From Deltaproteobacteria bacterium (GTDB lineage Bacteria; Desulfobacterota; Desulfobacteria; Desulfobacterales; Desulfosalsimonadaceae): a stretch of 11,685 nt of DNA. Below, piece by piece: positions 1 to 5,864 of this stretch; the stretch's first letter is position 1; each line of letters begins with the position of its first letter. The position numbers and the translations under genes are program-made. The stretch covers positions 1 through 11,685 of the forward strand of contig JAJRPH010000450.1 in NCBI GenBank assembly GCA_024280875.1. The letters run 5' to 3'. The notes under the pieces were generated by a model. The model did not search any database. It worked only from the letters and a program-made list of their open reading frames with translations, and was not told the DNA's origin.

Positions 1-1918
1 CGCCGAAGAAACCGTCTTCGATGTATTTTTTCGCATTATCCCATGCAGCACCACCCGTTGTCATTGAAATAGCAACGAACAGACCGGTTAAGATACTTCC
101 GATTAAGAGACCGCCCAGAGCAACTTTGCCCAGGAAGAAACCAACCAGCAGCGGTGTGATTACCGGGAGAAGGGCCGGAATCATCATCTGGCTTAAAGCA
201 AACTTGGTGACGATATCAACACAGGCTTTGTAATCCGGTTTTGCAGTACCTTCCATAATTCCCGGAATTTCACGGAACTGACGTCGAACTTCATCAACAA
301 CAGCTGCACCGGCTTTACCAACAGCGCTCATTGCCATAGATGCGAACAGGAATGGTAAAAGACCACCGATGAAAAGACCGATAATTACATTCACATCACT
401 CAGATCAAATGCAATTGTTTCACCAGCACCATGCAGGACAAATTCCTGGGTATACGCAGCAAAAAGAACCAGTGCAGCCAGAGCAGCAGAACCGATGGCG
501 TAGCCTTTGGTAACCGCTTTGGTAGTGTTTCCAACAGCATCCAGGGGATCGGTAACAGCGCGAACACTGTCATCAAGGTCCGCCATTTCAGCAATACCGC
601 CGGCGTTATCCGTGATCGGGCCGTAAGCGTCAATCGCAATAACCATACCTGTCATGGACAGCATTGAAACCGCGGCAATGGCAATGCCGTAAAGTCCGGC
701 TAAGTCATGTGAGACGTAAATCGCCGCACAGATAGACAGAACCGGGAGAGCTGTTGACTGGAGGCCGACAGCGATACCGGCAATAATGTTGGTTCCGTGA
801 CCGGTGGTGGATGCTTCGGCAATATGCTTTACCGGTGCGTAAATGCCTGTATAAAACTCAGTAATAACAACGATTAAAACGGTAAGTATCAGGCCAACCA
901 GAGATGCATAATAAAGATCCATGGCGGTAATCACAACACCGGCTGGAGTTGTCAGGCCGGCAGATAACATATGGTTGGTTACAAAATAGAATACAACACC
1001 TGCGATAATTGCCGCACCAAACATCCCTTTGTACAGAGCGCCCATGACATATTCGCTTTTACCCAGGCGAACAAAGAACATGGCAATGATCGAGGCAATA
1101 ATTGAAACAGCACCCAGAACTAATGGATACATAACAACCACGTCAGTTCCCGGGAAAAGCAAAGTACCCAGAAGCATTGAGGCAATCAGTGTAATGGCAT
1201 AAGTTTCAAAAAGATCAGCTGCCATACCGGCACAGTCACCAACATTGTCACCAACGTTATCAGCGATTGTTGCGGGGTTTCTTGGATCATCTTCCGGAAT
1301 ACCGGCTTCAACTTTACCGACAAGGTCAGCACCAACATCAGCGCCTTTGGTAAAGATACCGCCGCCCAAGCGGGCAAAGATGGAAATCAGACTGCCGCCA
1401 AAACCTAAGGCAACCAGGGGAACCACGTTGTCAATCATTGCGGTGCCTTCAGGAGCAGTTGCGATCAGATAGGCAAAAAAACCGGCCAAAGAGCTCAGGC
1501 CAAGGCCTGCAACCAGCATACCGGTAACTGAACCGCCTCGAAAAGCCATGGACAGGCCAGCTGCCATGCCGTCTTTAGCTGCTTCAGTCGTTCTGACATT
1601 AGCGATAACGGAAACTCTCATGCCGATGTAACCGGCCATAAAAGATGCCAAAGCACCAACTAAAAAACCGATGGCGGTTTTGGTGCCCAGCGTGAAAATA
1701 ATCACGCCAAAAATAACGATACCGACAGCTGCCATACTTTTTGCCTGACGGTTAAGATAGGCAATTGCGCCTTCCTGAATGGCGGTGGCGATTTCCACCA
1801 TTCTTTCATTCCCATCCGGAGCACGTTTAATCATTGCTGCGATGAGCAGTGAGTACAGAATGCCGACCAGGCCGACAACCGTACACGTAAGTGGAATGTT
1901 TGACAATAATGCGTCCAT
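1..1918 (-). CDS. hppA: Membrane-bound K+-independent proton-pumping pyrophosphatase, 3' end outside the window
   Basis: This integral membrane enzyme hydrolyses cytoplasmic pyrophosphate and pumps protons out of the cell. About 639 codons are visible and the frame is still open at position 1; family members are usually about 660 to 700 residues, so only the C-terminal end is missing. The start is ATG with GGGAGG six bases upstream (1925-1930). The PPi-binding loop is clear: GGGIFTKGADVGADLVGK around residues 185-202, with the D-x7-K-x-E signature at D194, K202 and E204, followed by ADNVGDNVGDCAGMAADLFE. The second conserved region includes DNAGGIAEM. The potassium-specificity site reads GNTTKAVTKG, with Lys467 and Thr470; in the family this Lys marks K+-independent H+ pumps, whereas K+-dependent enzymes have Ala there. 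Many hydrophobic helices fill the rest. It starts 24 bases after pth and is probably the last or a late gene of the same operon, disposing of PPi made by biosynthesis. Confidence 0.96.
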   Translation of the reverse strand, partial: MDALLSNIPLTCTVVGLVGILYSLLIAAMIKRAPDGNERMVEIATAIQEGAIAYLNRQAKSMAAVGIVIFGVIIFTLGTKTAIGFLVGALASFMAGYIGMRVSVIANVRTTEAAKDGMAAGLSMAFRGGSVTGMLVAGLGLSSLAGFFAYLIATAPEGTAMIDNVVPLVALGFGGSLISIFARLGGGIFTKGADVGADLVGKVEAGIPEDDPRNPATIADNVGDNVGDCAGMAADLFETYAITLIASMLLGTLLFPGTDVVVMYPLVLGAVSIIASIIAMFFVRLGKSEYVMGALYKGMFGAAIIAGVVFYFVTNHMLSAGLTTPAGVVITAMDLYYASLVGLILTVLIVVITEFYTGIYAPVKHIAEASTTGHGTNIIAGIAVGLQSTALPVLSICAAIYVSHDLAGLYGIAIAAVSMLSMTGMVIAIDAYGPITDNAGGIAEMADLDDSVRAVTDPLDAVGNTTKAVTKGYAIGSAALAALVLFAAYTQEFVLHGAGETIAFDLSDVNVIIGLFIGGLLPFLFASMAMSAVGKAGAAVVDEVRRQFREIPGIMEGTAKPDYKACVDIVTKFALSQMMIPALLPVITPLLVGFFLGKVALGGLLIGSILTGLFVAISMTTGGAAWDNAKKYIEDGFFG

Positions 1919-1924
1919 ATTTTT

Positions 1925-1930
1925 CCTCCC
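1925..1930 (-). promoter_or_regulatory. Shine-Dalgarno of hppA (GGGAGG)
   Basis: GGGAGG lies six bases before the hppA ATG inside the 24-base gap after pth. It fixes the pyrophosphatase start and suggests strong translation within the operon. Confidence 0.75.
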
Positions 1931-1942
1931 TTTTAAAAAAAA

Positions 1943-2542
1943 TTAAAGATTATCAGATTCTACTCCATTTCTATTAAACCTGTTCATACTTAGGGTTACC
2001 CCTTTTTTTATGATTGTTTGAGCAGCTTTCGCAGCACCTGACAAGACGGGGTCGAGATGTTTTGTTTCAATTTCAGCAAATTTTCCAAGAACATGATCCG
2101 TCACATCAATATGTGTGCCAGGACGCCCGATGCCGACGCGAATCCGGGGGAATTCACCACTCCCCGAGGCATCGATAATGGATCTTAACCCATTATGCCC
2201 CCCATGCCCTCCTTTCGCCTTAATTTTTAAATTTCCAAATAAAATGTCAATATCGTCATGTATTACCAATATATGGTCTAATTTTAATTTATAATATTTT
2301 GCCAGCTGCGTGATCGGCGGACCGCTCCGATTCATATAAGCCATGGGCTCTGTTAAGATGACCCTGATGCCCTCAATTTTACCCACACCAAAAAGCGTAT
2401 CAAATTTTTTCTGGGTCAACAATATGCCATGCTCTTGAGCAATCCGGTCAATTACCATAAAGCCAATGTTATGCCGGGTCCTGGCATATTTTCGGTCCGG
2501 ATTCCCGAGGCCCGCAATTATCCATGGGCTGTTATTCACCAT
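1943..2542 (-). CDS. pth: Peptidyl-tRNA hydrolase
   Basis: This is a monomeric cytoplasmic esterase that releases the peptide from prematurely dropped peptidyl-tRNA and so recycles tRNA. At 199 residues it has the usual bacterial Pth length. The N-terminal GLGNPDRKYARTRHNIGF carries the conserved Asn14 and the catalytic His24. YMNRSG supplies Asn71 of the substrate groove, HDDIDI has Asp96, which activates the His, and KGGHGGHNGLRSI carries Asn117. DHVLGKF is the usual late motif. The usual DLDLP segment reads DIDIL, a mild deviation. The start at 2542 is ATG followed at once by GTG; neither has a good Shine-Dalgarno, so the exact start could be 2539. It lies 70 bases after rplY, a very common pairing, and 24 bases before hppA. 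Confidence 0.96.
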   Translation of the reverse strand: MVNNSPWIIAGLGNPDRKYARTRHNIGFMVIDRIAQEHGILLTQKKFDTLFGVGKIEGIRVILTEPMAYMNRSGPPITQLAKYYKLKLDHILVIHDDIDILFGNLKIKAKGGHGGHNGLRSIIDASGSGEFPRIRVGIGRPGTHIDVTDHVLGKFAEIETKHLDPVLSGAAKAAQTIIKKGVTLSMNRFNRNGVESDNL

Positions 2543-2612
2543 ATCAGCGAGACCATATCATCGAATCTGGACCGCAGTCGGTGTAAAGCGCCTGAGTGAC
2601 ACATCATTAGTT

Positions 2613-3284
2613 TTAGTTTTCAGACCCAGAGCCGGCGGACTCTTCTTCGGATCCTGCTGCTGCTTCTTCGGCGCCTTCCTCAAGTTCTTCTTCTTCGCCT
2701 TCTTCAACTTCTTCTTCAATGACCTTTGGAACAACAACAGTGCAAATGGTAAAATTCGCATCAAACGGTATTTCAACATCGCCTTCAAGGTTTAATTCAT
2801 CAACGTGAATTGAATCACCAACCTCAAGGTCTGAAATATCAATGGTGATTTGTTCCGGGATTTCCATGGGCAGACAGTTGACCTCCAGTTCTCTTCTGAT
2901 AATCTGGAGAACACCGCCGGCCTCCACACCTTTTGAAATACCGGTGGTTACAATCGGAACCGTGACAGTCAGTTTACGTTTCATGTCCACTTCATAAAAA
3001 TCTATATGAAGAAAATGCTGACTCAGCGGTTCGGTTTGGATTTCCTTGATCATTACTGTTTTTTCAAAGGGTTTCTCTCCTTCGACCTTCAGGTTCAAGA
3101 GTGCCTGGGCATAATTAATTTTCTTTAACAGCTGTTCGATATCGTGAATACTGATCGACAGCGGAATGCTTTCGATGCCTGAACCGTAAAGAACAGCAGG
3201 GATTCTTCCGTCCCGGCGAAGACTGCGGCCGGCTCCTTTACCTGTAGAATTCCGAGTTTGTGCGTTAAATTTATGTATTTCCAA
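2613..3284 (-). CDS. rplY: 50S ribosomal protein L25, long TL5/CTC form with acidic tail
   Basis: L25 binds 5S rRNA in the central protuberance of the large subunit. At 223 residues this is the two-domain TL5/CTC form rather than the roughly 95-residue E. coli form. Residues 1 to about 95 are the 5S-binding beta barrel, with the GKGAGRSLRRDGRIPAVLYG signature (15-34) and HIDFYEVD (93-100). Residues 100 to 185 are the C-terminal domain, with VTVPIVTTGISKGVEAGG and LEVNCLP. Residues 189 to 223 form a Glu/Ala/Ser/Gly low-complexity tail. The start codon is TTG: no ATG fits the conserved N terminus, and AAGGAG lies eight bases upstream. It sits 29 bases after prs and before pth, so it is part of the same operon. 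The GAA/GAG-rich tail DNA gives misleading lysine-rich shadow frames. Confidence 0.95.
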   Translation of the reverse strand: MEIHKFNAQTRNSTGKGAGRSLRRDGRIPAVLYGSGIESIPLSISIHDIEQLLKKINYAQALLNLKVEGEKPFEKTVMIKEIQTEPLSQHFLHIDFYEVDMKRKLTVTVPIVTTGISKGVEAGGVLQIIRRELEVNCLPMEIPEQITIDISDLEVGDSIHVDELNLEGDVEIPFDANFTICTVVVPKVIEEEVEEGEEEELEEGAEEAAAGSEEESAGSGSEN

Positions 3285-3292
3285 GAGTTATT

Positions 3293-3298
3293 CTCCTT
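3293..3298 (-). promoter_or_regulatory. Shine-Dalgarno of rplY, supporting a TTG start
   Basis: AAGGAG is followed by eight bases and then TTG at 3284. This good ribosome binding site, in the 29-base gap after prs, is what selects the non-ATG start of rplY. Confidence 0.75.
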
Positions 3299-3313
3299 AT
3301 TGATGTTTTTTTG

Positions 3314-4261
3314 TTATACAAATAATGATATTACAGAATCCCCGGTATGACTCCTGATAATTGCTTCGCCGATCAGGTTGGCGATAGACAAAATCTTTAT
3401 TTTATTACAGGCACGGCCTTTATCAGACAATGGAATAGTATCGGTAACAACAACGGTTTTCAGTACGGAATCCTTAATTCTGTCAATTGCCGGGCCTGAA
3501 AGAACAGGGTGGGTGCAACAGGCGTGCACTTCGCTGGCACCGCCTTTTGAGATTGCTTTTGCGGCTTCCGTGAGTGTTCCGGCCGTATCCACCATATCGT
3601 CCAGAATAATCGCCCGTTTACCGGCTACATTCCCGATGACTGCCATTGCTCTGGCTTCATTAGGGGCATCCCGGCGTTTGTCAATAATTGCCAGATCACA
3701 ATGGAGTCGCTTGGCAAAGGCCCTGGCTCTTTCTACGCCGCCGGCATCCGGTGAAACAATAATAGTATCCCTGGTAAATTCTTTGCACATAAAATCGATG
3801 ATGACCGGTGCTGCAAACAGGTTGTCAACGGGGATATTGAAGAATCCCTGAATCTGACCGGCGTGCAGATCCATTGTAATGACTCGGTTAGCGCCGGCAG
3901 TTGTCAGTAAATCCGCCACCAGTTTGGCACTGATCGGTACTCGTGGCGCGACTTTTTTGTCCTGACGGGCGTATCCGAAATAGGGAATAACTGCGGTGAT
4001 TCGTTTTGCGGATGAGCGTTTCAGGGCGTCTATCATCAGTAATAGTTCAACAAGATTGTCATTGACCGGGTTGCTTGTTGACTGGATGACAAAAACATCT
4101 TTTGAGCGGACATTCTCGTCAATCTCAATTTGAATCTCACCGTCGCTGAAGCACTTGACCTTTGCGCCGCCAAGATCTCTTTTTAAGTACCCGCAGATCG
4201 CTTTGGCCAGAATCGGGTTGGAGTTTCCTGAAAAAATACTGTACCCGTTTTCCTGATGCAT
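3314..4261 (-). CDS. prs: Ribose-phosphate pyrophosphokinase (PRPP synthetase)
   Basis: It makes 5-phosphoribosyl-1-diphosphate from ribose 5-phosphate and ATP, the precursor for purines, pyrimidines, histidine, tryptophan and NAD. At 315 residues it has the normal class I length. FSDGE (38-42) and the STSNPVNDNLVELLLMIDA stretch (61-79) are the N-terminal domain signatures. YFGYARQDKK (94-103) contributes to ATP binding, and DLHAGQIQGFF (131-141) contains His133. SPDAGGVERA is present and DKRR (194-197) lies in the catalytic flexible-loop region. ILDDMVDTAGTL (219-230) is the PRPP/ribose-phosphate loop. The start is ATG with a modest AGAAG about ten bases upstream. The gene begins 35 bases after the 3' end of tRNA-Gln, so its mRNA is probably continuous with ispE and the tRNA and may be freed by tRNA processing. 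Confidence 0.98.
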   Translation of the reverse strand: MHQENGYSIFSGNSNPILAKAICGYLKRDLGGAKVKCFSDGEIQIEIDENVRSKDVFVIQSTSNPVNDNLVELLLMIDALKRSSAKRITAVIPYFGYARQDKKVAPRVPISAKLVADLLTTAGANRVITMDLHAGQIQGFFNIPVDNLFAAPVIIDFMCKEFTRDTIIVSPDAGGVERARAFAKRLHCDLAIIDKRRDAPNEARAMAVIGNVAGKRAIILDDMVDTAGTLTEAAKAISKGGASEVHACCTHPVLSGPAIDRIKDSVLKTVVVTDTIPLSDKGRACNKIKILSIANLIGEAIIRSHTGDSVISLFV

Positions 4262-4296
4262 GATTTTAATTCTTCTAAATTTATATGTTTAATAGT

Positions 4297-4371
4297 TGGC
4301 TGGGGCGGGAGGGTTCGAACCTCCGAATGCAGGAATCAAAATCCTGTGTCTTACCACTTGACGACGCCCCA
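4297..4371 (-). tRNA. tRNA-Gln (anticodon UUG), CCA encoded
   Basis: The 75-base cloverleaf reads, 5' to 3' on the minus strand, TGGGGCG for the acceptor 5' arm and CGCCCCA for its partner, a perfect seven-pair stem with the U1-A72 pair typical of bacterial tRNA-Gln. Discriminator G73 and an encoded CCA follow. The anticodon arm is CAGGA-TTTTGAT-TCCTG; loop positions 34 to 36 are TTG, which decodes CAA and CAG as glutamine. The T arm is GGAGG-TTCGAAC-CCTCC and the D loop contains AAGTGGTAA. It lies 45 bases after the ispE stop and 35 bases before prs on the same strand, with no visible promoter of its own, so it is probably excised from a polycistronic transcript. Confidence 0.97.
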
Positions 4372-4416
4372 GAATTATTTTTTGCAAAAAGTCAATTCAG
4401 CTAACGTCATATCCAT

Positions 4417-5259
4417 TCATACAACTAAATGGCTCAGATGGAGTTGCCACGTATGATTTTGCGATATGGCGTTGTATGCTTTTTTTGCACTTTCAATATT
4501 TTTATAAAGTCCGAAAACAGCCGATCCACTGCCGGTCATCAAGGCTGTTAAAGCATCGTACGCTAGCAAAGACGCTTTGGCTTCCTGAATTTCGGGGCAA
4601 ATTGCAGACGCAACCGATTCAAGATCATTAAAAAATTGTTTTACAACATCCTGATCCCATTTTAACTTAAAAAGAATTTTTGTATTTATTTTTTTGGTTT
4701 TTGTCAATGTTAAATTCAATTTTTTATATACCTCGGCGGTAGACACCGGTACGGACGGATAAACCAGTAAGATCGGTACGGATTTAATGAAATCGCAGGG
4801 GGTTAAAATATCTCCGATTCCTGTGGCAACAGCCGGTTTTCCATAGATAAAAAAGGGCACATCCGCCCCGATTGATTTGCCGAAAGTCATCAGATCCTTG
4901 TTGGAAACAGGCAACCCGTAAAATGAATTCAGGCCTTTTAGTACGGTTGCCGCATTGCTGCTGCCGCCGCCTAAGCCAGCGCCGATGGGAATATTTTTTT
5001 CAATATCCATCCGGACGCCGTCGTGAATGCCGGTGGTGTCAAAAAACAATTGGGCCGCACGCCAGGCAAGGTTGGTTCTATCTTCAGGTACATACGGGTG
5101 GGCGCAGTGGACGGATATTTCTTTTTGCCCAAAAGTCAATCGAATTGTATCGTAAAGTTCGATACAGCACATTAGCGTATTTAGATTATGATATCCATCC
5201 GGACGTTTGCTGCAAACTTCCAGAAACAGATTAATTTTCGCCGGTGATTGAATTTTCAT
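4417..5259 (-). CDS. ispE: 4-diphosphocytidyl-2-C-methyl-D-erythritol kinase
   Basis: IspE phosphorylates CDP-methylerythritol at the 2-hydroxyl using ATP, the fourth step of the MEP isoprenoid pathway, in the cytoplasm. At 280 residues the length is normal. SPAKINLFLEV (5-15) carries the catalytic Lys8, and KRPDGYHNLNTLM (18-30) is the family signature for the substrate pocket. PIGAGLGGGSSNAA (91-104) is the GHMP-kinase ATP loop, GADVPFF (131-137) carries the catalytic Asp133, and TGSGSAVFG (242-250) is the third GHMP motif. The start is ATG with no recognisable Shine-Dalgarno; the conserved N terminus, only a few residues before the catalytic Lys, leaves little room for another start. It is the first gene of the unit leading to the tRNA, prs, rplY, pth and hppA, with about 290 bases of gene-free DNA upstream. 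Confidence 0.97.
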   Translation of the reverse strand: MKIQSPAKINLFLEVCSKRPDGYHNLNTLMCCIELYDTIRLTFGQKEISVHCAHPYVPEDRTNLAWRAAQLFFDTTGIHDGVRMDIEKNIPIGAGLGGGSSNAATVLKGLNSFYGLPVSNKDLMTFGKSIGADVPFFIYGKPAVATGIGDILTPCDFIKSVPILLVYPSVPVSTAEVYKKLNLTLTKTKKINTKILFKLKWDQDVVKQFFNDLESVASAICPEIQEAKASLLAYDALTALMTGSGSAVFGLYKNIESAKKAYNAISQNHTWQLHLSHLVV

Positions 5260-5354
5260 AAGATTGCTTTAACAGACGGGGTAAATTTGCCGTAATCAGA
5301 AGTAGCGTCATTTTGTCAGTTTCACAACAACGTAACCCTGCAACGGTTTTTTTT

Positions 5355-5385
5355 AATATAAAGCAACTCTGGCCCGCTGTGTAAA
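5355..5385 (-). promoter_or_regulatory. Possible sigma-70 promoter for the ispE-tRNA-prs-rplY-pth-hppA operon
   Basis: On the minus strand, TTTACA (5380-5385, five of six against the -35 consensus) and TATATT (5355-5360, five of six against the -10 consensus) are separated by 19 bases, slightly long. The transcript would start near 5348, within or at the edge of a run of eight A residues, leaving a leader of about 90 bases before the ispE ATG. The hairpin of the preceding unit lies just upstream, which supports a new transcription start here. Confidence 0.4.
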
Positions 5386-5403
5386 GCCGATCGGGATCAT
5401 TTG

Positions 5404-5434
5404 AACGGCTGCCGGATAACTGCCGGCAGCCGTT
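5404..5434 (-). terminator. Strong hairpin, possible terminator of the pgm/GGDEF/serA/DUF1844 unit
   Basis: There is a perfect 12-bp stem (AACGGCTGCCGG with CCGGCAGCCGTT) around a seven-base loop, between the DUF1844 gene and the ispE promoter, both on the minus strand. Only two T residues follow on the minus side, so it lacks a classic U-tract. It may be a weak intrinsic terminator, a 3'-end stabiliser, or need Rho. Part of the stem and loop (CCGGATAAC) resembles the neighbouring 15-bp repeat unit. Confidence 0.5.
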
Positions 5435-5446
5435 TGTTGAAAATGG

Positions 5447-5521
5447 CCGGATACCACAAAACCGGATACCACAAAACCGGATACCACAAAACCGGATACC
5501 ACAAAACCGGATACTGCAAAA
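5447..5521. repeat. Five-copy 15-bp tandem repeat (minisatellite)
   Basis: The unit CCGGATACCACAAAA occurs four times with no mismatch (5447-5461, 5462-5476, 5477-5491, 5492-5506). A fifth copy, with CC-A changed to TG-C in the middle (CCGGATACTGCAAAA), fills 5507-5521. The array lies 29 bases beyond the 3' end of the DUF1844 gene and outside any convincing gene. Because 15 is a multiple of three it leaves frames open, giving a spurious GYHKT repeat on the plus strand. Perfect copies suggest recent expansion by slippage. Confidence 0.97.
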
Positions 5522-5550
5522 ATAAAGATACCAAGGCTTTTAATGATTCC

Positions 5551-5838
5551 CTATTTCTTTTCCTTGTGTTTTACATACAGCATTCTTAATTCGTAAAGAA
5601 GATGCGTTAGAAGTCGTTTTTCATCTTCTGTCAGGTTCCCTTTGGTTTTTTCATCCAGCAGGGCAAGGATATCGATGGTCTGCTTTGCCAGGAGAAGATT
5701 CTCCGATGTACTGCCGGATGTGGGGTCCGTTTGAATGCCGAGATGCACCAGTGCAGAGGAGTTTAATGATAGAATAAATGTTGAAAAATTAATCTTAGGC
5801 ATCGCAAAATCGGCCGGTGTATTTTTATTTTCCGTCAT
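5551..5838 (-). CDS. DUF1844 family protein of unknown function
   Basis: This small soluble protein of 95 residues has no signal peptide or membrane helix. It matches my memory of the DUF1844 family, widespread in Desulfobacterota: FSTFILSLNSSALVHLG (18-34), then DPTSGSTSENLLLAKQTID (38-56), LLDEKTKGNLTEDE (60-73) and LLYELRMLYV (80-89). The pattern suggests a helical fold. The biochemical role is unknown and I assign none. The start is ATG with GAGGG about six bases upstream. The gene lies 26 bases after serA and is probably cotranscribed with it as the last gene of the unit; the tandem repeat and hairpin follow. The C terminus is lysine rich (KHKEKK). Confidence 0.88.
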   Translation of the reverse strand: MTENKNTPADFAMPKINFSTFILSLNSSALVHLGIQTDPTSGSTSENLLLAKQTIDILALLDEKTKGNLTEDEKRLLTHLLYELRMLYVKHKEKK

Positions 5839-5864
5839 TTGGCCCTCTTTTAAAAACTGATTGA

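Noticed and set aside
2543..2612. Separate promoter for pth
   Set aside because: A TTTACA is present but no -10 box falls at a usable distance; only a short direct repeat TGATATGGT was seen next to the start.
2558..2788. Minus-strand lysine-rich 76-residue frame
   Set aside because: It is the shifted frame of the Glu-rich rplY tail (GAA read as AAG), with no family resemblance, and it overlaps the real gene almost throughout.
3378..3851. Long plus-strand frame of 157 residues opposite prs
   Set aside because: It is fully antisense to a highly conserved gene, lacks recognisable motifs and has no clear ribosome binding site.
4256..4456. Plus-strand 66-residue frame across the tRNA
   Set aside because: It is the antisense of tRNA-Gln and flanking spacers, with no coding character.
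5341..5356. Plus-strand terminator ending in eight T residues
   Set aside because: The upstream sequence forms at best a four-pair stem, and no plus-strand gene precedes it.
5447..5521. CRISPR array
   Set aside because: The 15-bp units are directly contiguous with no spacers and no cas genes are nearby.
5401..5589. Plus-strand open frame encoding a repeated GYHKT peptide
   Set aside because: The repeat is a by-product of the 15-bp DNA array, the start is a TTG inside the hairpin with no Shine-Dalgarno, and the end overlaps the DUF1844 gene on the other strand.
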